DNA of 20,154 nt from a virus, in IMG/VR virus record IMGVR_UViG_3300014720_000239, positions 1 through 20,154 of that record, one strand, 5' to 3'. This document shows, piece by piece, positions 15,722 through 20,154 of the stretch; the stretch's first letter is position 1, and each line of letters opens with the position of its first letter. The translations under genes were made by a program, and so were the position numbers. Under the pieces are notes generated by a model, which was not told where the DNA came from, searched no databases, and saw only the letters and a program-made list of their open reading frames with translations.

Positions 15722-16303
15722 TCATCTGCTTTTCAAGAGGTCTTTGAATTTATTTTTATCAATTTCTCTCAGCAGAAACGGTGCAAACTTCCGTGCTTTG
15801 AAGCTGAACTTGGACCATAGGTAATCATCCTTGAGTTTAGCATCAAACTTAGCCATGAAACCAACGAAAGTATCTAGGATGATGACAGTCTCAAATGACA
15901 CATCACCACGCATATATTCATTCAGTATCATAGGATAACCATTGTCCTCTGTTTTGAACAGAGCCTTGAGGTTATCATATTGTTCTAGTTCATTCTTGAA
16001 AATGTAAGACATGGACTGGACTTTCTTCACATAGCGTTTTGTAGCATCAAACGCTTCATCATCTAACATATCGCCAATCCATGTCTTATCTTGTAAGAGA
16101 CTGACCATGATGTGTATCATTGGGTTGTCACACTTTCTGGCCAGCTTCTCAAACTGAAATCTGTCTTTTCTTGCTAAAAAAGATTCCTTACTAACATGTT
16201 TGACTTTACCATTGTAAAGAAAATAGTCATACTTGTCAAGTGTAAAGTGATTTTTCAGCGCAAGATAAAGACAGTAGACTTCATATCCTGATTGCTTAGA
16301 CAT
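15722..16303 (-). CDS. 59: Helicase loader gp59
   Basis: gp59 loads the gp41 helicase onto gp32-covered forks in T4. The protein has 193 residues (T4 gp59 has 217). The start GYEVYCLYLALKNHFTLDKYD, then ESFLARKDRFQFEKLARK, WIGDMLDDEAFD, and SFETVIILDTFVGF follow the order of T4 gp59 motifs (YKLYLMIKQHM..YDV, YQKRRDKYFFQKL, WIGDISDADA, SFETFILLDSFL). It is helical throughout. Its ATG follows the gp33 stop with no gap (TAAATG), and it is upstream of gp32, its functional partner. Confidence 0.93.
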   Translation of the reverse strand: MSKQSGYEVYCLYLALKNHFTLDKYDYFLYNGKVKHVSKESFLARKDRFQFEKLARKCDNPMIHIMVSLLQDKTWIGDMLDDEAFDATKRYVKKVQSMSYIFKNELEQYDNLKALFKTEDNGYPMILNEYMRGDVSFETVIILDTFVGFMAKFDAKLKDDYLWSKFSFKARKFAPFLLREIDKNKFKDLLKSR

Positions 16304-16531
16304 TTACAATGGAAGTTTCACAGTGTTTGATCTGGGTAGAAAGTTGAGTTCTTCAGCCTCAAGCTGAATCTTTGATTTAAGAGAACCTGAAATGAGTTTC
16401 GCAGCAAGTTCTACTTCAAGCCCAGTTTGCTCACAGTACAGAATAATAGCGTCCATGTAAGGAATTTCCTTCTCTTTGACCATGCTCTCAATAGTCAAAG
16501 AAAAGGTAGTCATCTCATCCTTCGTAGGCAT
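16304..16531 (-). CDS. 33: Late transcription coactivator gp33-like
   Basis: gp33 bridges RNA polymerase (beta flap) and the sliding clamp to activate T4 late promoters. This 75-residue protein is shorter than T4 gp33 (112) but has the compact pattern of gp33 homologues in T4-like marine phages: IPYMDAIILYCEQTGLEVELAA, KLISGSLKSKIQLEAEELNF and a short C-terminal tail (LPRSNTVKLPL) where the clamp-binding end is expected. It lies directly before gp59, an arrangement known in T4, where 33 and 59 are also neighbours. It follows the protease stop by one base without a clear ribosome-binding site. Confidence 0.8.
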   Translation of the reverse strand: MPTKDEMTTFSLTIESMVKEKEIPYMDAIILYCEQTGLEVELAAKLISGSLKSKIQLEAEELNFLPRSNTVKLPL

Positions 16532-16532
16532 A

Positions 16533-17513
16533 TCACTTAGCCTGATCTGGAGTGTAATCCTTGGACAGTCTGAAATTTGTCTTTATGTCAATCATCATCA
16601 ATTCTCCGTTTCTATCAATCAATAGACTAATGTTCTCTTCATCACCCTTGAGTTTGGCCAGTTCGGTAATCATGTCATTAGGATTTGTTACCTTGACACC
16701 GTTTGGAACATTATGTGGGGTATGAATAGCAACAACTTTATCACCCTTTTTGATGCCTGCCTTATCAGCAGCACCACCAGACTCAACTTCATTCAATATA
16801 ACAGAACCACCATCATCTGTCAAGCCCGCTGTCACGTTCATTACACGCCACCGAATTTCATTGAACACATTGAAGTCATGTAAAACTTTTTCCACTAGAT
16901 CAGAAGGGACGCAAAAGCCATATGATCCACCTTCCATTGCAAGCATCAATGTACTGACACAAATAACTTGCCCTCTGTCATTGAAGATAGGACCGCCTGA
17001 GTTACCTTGGAAAAGATTAGCGTCTACTTGAAACAGGAATCTAGGATTCTGACCAGGGCGCCTATCTTTACCAGATACGATGCCTTCAGATACAGTCCAA
17101 GTCAAACCCCACGGATGCCCGATAACAATGACGCGATCACCAAGATTCATCACAGTGCTATTACCGAATGATAGATTGACTGGTGTTTCATTCTTTTCAA
17201 ATAGTTCCCATTCATACAATCTGAGTACAGCAATGTCTGCAACAAAATCTTTATACACGATTGTCGCAGCATACTTTCGTTGTGAGTCATCAGAGTACAC
17301 AGAAATCTTGCCTGGTCCGTCTACGACATGTAGATTAGTGACAATCTGATTATCGTTTACAATGAAGCCTGTACCAGCGCCGCCTTGCGTTGGATTGATT
17401 TCGTTTGTGATGTATACCACACCATCTTTCACATCCGCTACAATATCAGATGTCTTTGCTTTTGCACATCCTACAAGAAATATGGATAAAATAACTGTTA
17501 ATAGATACTTCAT
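16533..17513 (-). CDS. HtrA/Deg-like serine protease lipoprotein with PDZ domain
   Basis: A signal peptide (MKYLLTVILSIFLVGC) ends in the lipobox LVGC, so Cys16 would be lipidated and the protein anchored in the envelope, facing the periplasm. A trypsin-like domain of about residues 30-215 carries a full triad: His62 (TNLHVV), Asp93 (VADIAVLRL), Ser172 (QGNSGGPIF). Residues 225-312 look like a PDZ domain (NEVESGGAADKAGIKKGDKVVAI). This is the HtrA (S1C) layout. The start overlaps the previous stop by one base (TAATG), the fourth gene in a coupled series with ExbB/ExbD-like genes. It could process or guard envelope proteins, or cleave a phage product. An HtrA-type lipoprotein is unusual in a phage. 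Confidence 0.9.
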   Translation of the reverse strand: MKYLLTVILSIFLVGCAKAKTSDIVADVKDGVVYITNEINPTQGGAGTGFIVNDNQIVTNLHVVDGPGKISVYSDDSQRKYAATIVYKDFVADIAVLRLYEWELFEKNETPVNLSFGNSTVMNLGDRVIVIGHPWGLTWTVSEGIVSGKDRRPGQNPRFLFQVDANLFQGNSGGPIFNDRGQVICVSTLMLAMEGGSYGFCVPSDLVEKVLHDFNVFNEIRWRVMNVTAGLTDDGGSVILNEVESGGAADKAGIKKGDKVVAIHTPHNVPNGVKVTNPNDMITELAKLKGDEENISLLIDRNGELMMIDIKTNFRLSKDYTPDQAK

Positions 17514-18103
17514 TATTCAGTTCCTTTCTCAAGCGGAACAGATGGTGCTAATATCTCAACATCAGGTACTTCCGGCTTATATGTGTCTTTCTGTTTGGGT
17601 AATAATCTCTTCATTAGATTTTCAATAGTACCTGCGATAGTATCTGCTTCACCTTCGTCTGCATTTTCAGCAGAGCCTTTGCTGTTCTTTGGCGGTATAC
17701 CATTGATACGAACTTCCTTGCCTTCTTCCATTGCTTTCTTTGCTAGTTCAAATTCAGCAGCGCGGTCGTTTGAGTATTCAACGAAGAATGTCTTTGGTGC
17801 ATGACGAGGGTAATCATACTCATACCATTTCTTGGGTAGTGTGGGGAACAAACTGATATAGATGCCACCATCATCATCGCTGGATGGATTTACGACAACA
17901 ACAGAAGCAAGAAGCCCTTTGACCTCCGCTGGCTCTTCTGCTGGCCATCCTTTTACGCCGTCAAGTGAGAAATAGATTGTGTTAGCAAGAAACACAAACA
18001 TAGCAATGACAACAAATTTTACTATCGTATTGTTCCAGTAGAATGCAACAGCCATTGTCATTGCAGTAAATAGACCTGTCATCAATAATAATGTCTGCGT
18101 CAT
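17513..18103 (-). CDS. Two-TM membrane protein of the ExbB/ExbD-like module
   Basis: The function is unknown. The 196-residue protein has two N-terminal membrane helices (about residues 4-22 and 27-47), then a globular stretch with FSLDGVKGWPAEEPAEVKG, GIYISLF, YEYDYPRHAPKTFFVEYS and FELAKKAMEEGKEV (residues 46-130). I recall a similar arrangement, a GWP/GYP motif then a beta segment, from unannotated proteins of T4-like phages. The C-terminal third is charged and Pro-rich, probably disordered. The ATG overlaps the ExbD-like stop (ATGA), and its own stop overlaps the protease start, so it is locked into the module. Confidence 0.82.
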   Translation of the reverse strand: MTQTLLLMTGLFTAMTMAVAFYWNNTIVKFVVIAMFVFLANTIYFSLDGVKGWPAEEPAEVKGLLASVVVVNPSSDDDGGIYISLFPTLPKKWYEYDYPRHAPKTFFVEYSNDRAAEFELAKKAMEEGKEVRINGIPPKNSKGSAENADEGEADTIAGTIENLMKRLLPKQKDTYKPEVPDVEILAPSVPLEKGTE

Positions 18104-18753
18104 GGTCCTGATACTCCACTTGTTCTGACTGAAACATAATCATTCTTAAACCGAATAATGTTCTTCTTGTCATCCATCACAAAGCGAACGACAGTCTTCT
18201 CTTGCCAGATTGAATCCAGTCTCATCTCAATGTGCTTTACAACAATAAAGTCAGGATTGATACGAACAATCTCAACCTTCAGCGGAACTTCTATCAGTTC
18301 TCCTGCTTTCATTCCAAGATTTGTTTCTTTTCTTAAGCAAGAATATAAGTGAACGTTGACGATATACTCACCTTCAAATGTGCCGCGTAGAGTGACAAAT
18401 TCTTTGTTGTCGGGATCAATCACGATTTCTTTGCCGTCAATCTCATAGACACTGCGGCGCTTGCCTTGATCATCACGCTCAAAGTACATCAGCCCTGATT
18501 CCATCTGACGATATGACACAATGTTATTGAGAGGGTCACGAATCCACAAATCAACATCACAGTCCAATTCATTGGGCCATTCTAGTGTGACAACATAGTC
18601 GGCATTCTTTTTGATGCCGGCTTCGTTTTGTGTGATTGGAGCAATGAGAAGAGTTGTCAACATAAAGATAACAACTGTTCCCATGAGAAGAGCGATCAGA
18701 ATATCAATGTATGCGGTGCGGAAATCAAACTTTCTGCTATTCTTCATCGTCAT
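18100..18753 (-). CDS. ExbD/TolR-like membrane subunit with periplasmic beta domain
   Basis: The N-terminus FDFRTAYIDILIALLMGTVV with following FMLTTLLIAP parallels ExbD/TolR (TPFIDVMLVLLIIFMV). Asp17 sits where the proton-carrying Asp lies (Asp25 of E. coli ExbD). Residues of about 52-125 form a beta domain with DCDVDLWIRDPLNNIVSY, a motif of DUF2135/YfaP-like domains (DVDLWVxDPxG), ending in GEYIVNVHLYS. That is not the usual ExbD periplasmic domain and may bind peptidoglycan, protein or calcium. The remaining part is beta-rich. The frame overlaps the end of the ExbB-like gene by 17 bases. The start could be the ATG at 18753 or 18747; neither has a strong ribosome-binding site. Confidence 0.8.
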   Translation of the reverse strand: MTMKNSRKFDFRTAYIDILIALLMGTVVIFMLTTLLIAPITQNEAGIKKNADYVVTLEWPNELDCDVDLWIRDPLNNIVSYRQMESGLMYFERDDQGKRRSVYEIDGKEIVIDPDNKEFVTLRGTFEGEYIVNVHLYSCLRKETNLGMKAGELIEVPLKVEIVRINPDFIVVKHIEMRLDSIWQEKTVVRFVMDDKKNIIRFKNDYVSVRTSGVSGP

Positions 18754-19195
18754 ATGTTACCGCATATAGCAGTGCTTTTGTGATGAGACTTGACAGAATG
18801 CCTGTAGCATTTGTGTATAGAGCAATACCAAGACCAACAGACATATTAGCAAGTAGAGCAGCAAGACTTGCAGGATCAGCGACAGTAGCGTTTGTGATAC
18901 CTGAAGTGAGAAGATAGATGAAGCCGATAACTGTACCCAACATTCCGAGGGCCAGCATTTGCTCTGAGAGGAACCAGCAAGCATCTACAATCTTGCTTTT
19001 GAAATTCTTTGTATATGAGATATATCCGATAAGACTCATCGTTATAACAAAGAGAATAGCGAGGAGAGATGTAATCATTGTCACATCATCTTGCCAAATC
19101 TTGGTAATGATTCCGTGATAGTATGCCCAGAACATACCAGTAGAAGTGGCTAGAACTGTGACCCACCAGATATAAACTGGCTTTACGACTTTCAT
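18737..19195 (-). CDS. ExbB/TolQ/MotA-like proton channel subunit
   Basis: I chose the ATG at 19195 (152 residues), which has a GAGG site six bases upstream. The longer frame from 19246 overlaps the previous gene and adds a basic, unlikely N-terminus. Predicted membrane helices lie at about residues 7-27, 38-60, 80-100 and 112-145. The last two carry the ExbB/TolQ family hallmark ALGMLGTVIGFIYLLTSG and the following LANMSVGLGIALYTNATGIL. Family members form a pentamer around a dimer of ExbD/TolR and use the proton gradient. It is shorter than E. coli ExbB (244) or TolQ (230), lacking most of the cytoplasmic region. The ExbD-like partner follows at once. Confidence 0.85.
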   Translation of the reverse strand: MKVVKPVYIWWVTVLATSTGMFWAYYHGIITKIWQDDVTMITSLLAILFVITMSLIGYISYTKNFKSKIVDACWFLSEQMLALGMLGTVIGFIYLLTSGITNATVADPASLAALLANMSVGLGIALYTNATGILSSLITKALLYAVTYDDEE

Positions 19196-19226
19196 ACAGA
19201 CCTCGCTATTTTTGCGCTTGTAATAT

Positions 19227-19478
19227 TTAGTCGTTCTTGGACACAAACTTGTTTAATGCTTCTGCCATGTTGATAATACTCTGAGCATCAAGAGATGGCA
19301 TCTTGGGATATGGAGGAAGAGTTACTTCCTTGTTCATTGAAAGAGCAATAGAAGCCTTTTCACGTTCCAGCCCCCAATCATTTTCTAAACGCATACGTTC
19401 GTTCATTAGATTTTCAGTGATGATATTCTGTGCCATGGCAAGAAGTTCGTAGCGTAGTTCATAAGGTGTCTTACCCAT
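19227..19478 (-). CDS. Small unknown phage protein
   Basis: The protein has 83 residues and no recognised function. It starts MGKTPYELRYELLAMAQNII and is mostly helical up to residue 45, then has a Pro-rich link (VTLPPYPKMPS) and a short C-terminal helix. The KTPYE(L/I)R opening is familiar to me from unannotated small proteins of T4-like phages. A strong AGGAG site lies eight bases before the ATG. It is the first gene downstream of the tmRNA and ends 31 bases before the ExbB-like start, so it probably leads the same transcript. Confidence 0.8.
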   Translation of the reverse strand: MGKTPYELRYELLAMAQNIITENLMNERMRLENDWGLEREKASIALSMNKEVTLPPYPKMPSLDAQSIINMAEALNKFVSKND

Positions 19479-19510
19479 ATTATATCTCCTGTGTTATGAG
19501 TGTGTAAAGT

Positions 19511-19540
19511 GGTGGGTTTTCTGTTTCCACGTAACCCACC
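19511..19540 (-). other. Hairpin at the 3' end of the tmRNA coding piece
   Basis: GGTGGGTT (19540-19533) pairs with AACCCACC (19518-19511) around a 14-base loop, nine bases after the tag stop codon. The position suits the terminal helix or pseudoknot of the coding piece. It is not followed by a U-run, so it is not a classical terminator, and transcription may continue into the small gene that starts at 19478. Confidence 0.6.
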
Positions 19541-19549
19541 GAACGCATG

Positions 19550-19594
19550 TTAGGCCGCTAGGGCGTAACGATGAGGAATGTTGTCATTCGCTGC
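19550..19594 (-). other. tmRNA tag reading frame
   Basis: From resume codon GCA (19594) the frame reads AANDNIPHRYALAA and stops at TAA. The start resembles alphaproteobacterial tags (AANDN...), and the end YALAA matches the E. coli tag end that ClpXP recognises. The bases before GCA (TAAAT) parallel the TAGTC before the E. coli resume codon. The non-coded alanine carried by the tmRNA would precede this. Confidence 0.9.
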
Positions 19595-19678
19595 ATTTAG
19601 AGTTTGCTCTGTTTACGACAGTCGCCTCTCGAAATCCTAAGTAAATGTCTACACAAACGTCGATGCCCTTTCATCCCC

Positions 19679-19687
19679 ATAAAGTTA
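19679..19687 (-). other. Intervening spacer of the permuted tmRNA precursor
   Basis: Nine bases (TAACTTTAT) separate the encoded CCA from the 5' GGGG. In permuted tmRNA genes this segment is removed so that the acceptor piece ends in CCA and the coding piece begins with the acceptor 5' strand. RNase P and a 3' processing nuclease would be expected to do so. Confidence 0.8.
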
Positions 19688-19787
19688 TGGTGGAGATGCC
19701 GGTATCGAAACCGGGTCCGTATCATGCTTCGTTTACTATGTAAGACAGTAGCCGATGTTTCTCTACTGAATGTTCCATCTTGCGATT

Positions 19788-19913
19788 CTATTTTTCGCGG
19801 AAAAGTATTTCGAACATGAGATGTTTATCTTTTGATAGTGTATAGGAAGGATTTCCTATAATTTGTAATACCTGTATTTTATCTTCAACGTTTACTAAAG
19901 GAGAATCAAACAT
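19788..19913 (-). CDS. Small protein, 41 residues, unknown
   Basis: A short frame starts at ATG 19913 (MFDSPLVNVEDKIQ...) and ends with TAG at 19788. It has a GAGG ribosome-binding site five bases before the start and lies 38 bases after the phosphatase stop, in the same direction. The product is mixed-charge with no membrane segment, and I recognise no family. It ends just before the probable 5' end of the tmRNA. It contains a perfect 8-base inverted repeat (TATAGGAA/TTCCTATA, 19841-19860), which may be coincidental. Confidence 0.55.
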   Translation of the reverse strand: MFDSPLVNVEDKIQVLQIIGNPSYTLSKDKHLMFEILFREK

Positions 19914-19951
19914 CCTTTCCTCAAAGATATAAGATAAAGATTTACTTTTCA

Positions 19952-20154
19952 CTAGACTTCCCAACCTCTCTCTTTCGCATCGCTCATATCATACATGCCG
20001 CCCTTCTTTGGCACATGAATGAAGTCTTCTGGCTTACCATCATCACCAACAATAGCAGCGGTCAGTTGCCCATCATAGACACATCCAGTGTCTACATTGG
20101 TTCTATCGTCTCTAGTATCAATAAAACCTCTGAACGGAGTATGCCCGTGATAGA
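19952..20154 (-). CDS. Metallophosphatase, C-terminal part (partial)
   Basis: The frame is open to the right edge and ends with TAG at 19952, giving 66 residues. It begins YHGHTPFRGF and continues with NVDTGCVYDGQLTAAIV, which are the C-terminal metal-binding GHTP motif and the N(I/V)DTGxxxGGxLTA motif of calcineurin-like phosphoesterases (PP1/PP2A-type phage phosphatases and diadenosine tetraphosphatases). The catalytic N-terminal motifs lie outside the window. The last 25 residues (DFIHVPKKGGMYDMSDA and following) are not family core. Confidence 0.85.
   Translation of the reverse strand, partial: YHGHTPFRGFIDTRDDRTNVDTGCVYDGQLTAAIVGDDGKPEDFIHVPKKGGMYDMSDAKERGWEV

Larger units (their letters stand above)
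19500..19775 (-). ncRNA. ssrA: Circularly permuted (two-piece) tmRNA
   Basis: Read on the minus strand, the order is acceptor piece first, coding piece second, as in alphaproteobacterial permuted ssrA. The 3' acceptor strand CATCTCC with encoded ACCA (19698-19688) is followed by only nine bases and then GGGGATG (19678-19672). These pair over seven positions with G3-U70, the alanine identity pair. A T-arm (CCGGT-TTCGAT-ACCGG) precedes the acceptor. The D-like part GGGCATCGACG (19668-19658) matches the tmRNA consensus. TTTACT (19645-19640) can pair with AGTAAA (19737-19732) as helix 2. The tag frame runs 19594-19550. A hairpin, CAGTAG/CTACTG at 19746-19768, probably lies near the 5' end, and GGTGGGTT/AACCCACC (19540-19511) near the 3' end. 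The ends are estimates. Confidence 0.9.

Noticed and set aside
16533-19195. Zorya-type anti-phage defence (ZorA/ZorB)
   Set aside because: The channel subunit is short and lacks the long cytoplasmic tail of ZorA, the partner lacks an OmpA-type domain, and no ZorC/D/E-like nuclease or helicase is present.
19479-19484. TATAAT on the minus strand directly before the 83-residue gene
   Set aside because: It touches the start codon and has no -35 at a suitable distance; more likely the A/T-rich spacer of the ribosome-binding site.
19604-19819. Plus-strand open frame across the tmRNA
   Set aside because: It lies antisense to conserved tmRNA elements, with no ribosome-binding site and a Cys/Arg-rich random-looking product.
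19841-19860. Perfect inverted repeat TATAGGAA-ggat-TTCCTATA as an operator or terminator
   Set aside because: It lies inside the 41-residue frame and has no T-run; kept only as a remark there.

Overview
The window is part of the genome of a contractile-tailed, T4-like phage, AT-rich by eye. It carries a recognisable T4-type baseplate and tail set (gp6, gp25, PAAR tip, spike, gp27, gp53, gp48, gp54, gp26/gp51), a gp4-like head-completion nuclease, and the T4 replication and late-transcription genes gp32, gp59 and gp33. The host is probably an alphaproteobacterium. The reason is a circularly permuted (two-piece) tmRNA gene near the right end whose tag starts AANDN, as alphaproteobacterial tags do. 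Species-level assignment is not possible from the sequence alone.

Layout. (1) 1-9614, minus strand: a compact baseplate operon read right to left, gp48 - gp53 - gp27 - gp5-like hub protein - separate beta-helix spike - PAAR tip - gp25 - gp6 - a large gp7-position protein that runs off the left edge. A T4-type late promoter box (TATAAATA) lies just upstream of gp48. (2) 9646-14670, plus strand: gp4-like nuclease, an unrecognised conserved-looking protein, gp54, gp26 with an apparent -1 frameshift into a gp51-like extension, and a 778-residue protein with a lambda-lysozyme-like domain and an M15 peptidase-like domain. (3) 14671-16531, minus strand: a terminator, gp32 behind a strong sigma70-type promoter with operator-like repeats, then gp59 and gp33. 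(4) 16533-19478, minus strand: a tightly coupled membrane/periplasm module. It contains an ExbB/TolQ-like channel subunit, an ExbD/TolR-like subunit with an unusual periplasmic beta domain, a two-TM protein, and an HtrA-like lipoprotein protease with a PDZ domain. A small unknown gene precedes it. (5) 19500-19775: the permuted tmRNA. (6) 19788-20154: a 41-residue small gene and the 3' end of a metallophosphatase.

How the parts fit. The structural genes build the baseplate, tube start and puncturing device. In T4, gp5 joins an OB fold, a lysozyme and a beta helix in one protein. Here those parts are separate genes, and peptidoglycan hydrolysis appears to sit in the 778-residue protein. gp33 would act at late boxes such as the one before gp48. 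gp32 and gp59 serve replication. The ExbB/ExbD/HtrA-like cassette is not part of the T4 core and is the best candidate for an undescribed system: a phage-encoded, possibly proton-driven inner-membrane complex linked to an envelope-anchored protease. The tmRNA would give the phage its own ribosome-rescue and tagging RNA.
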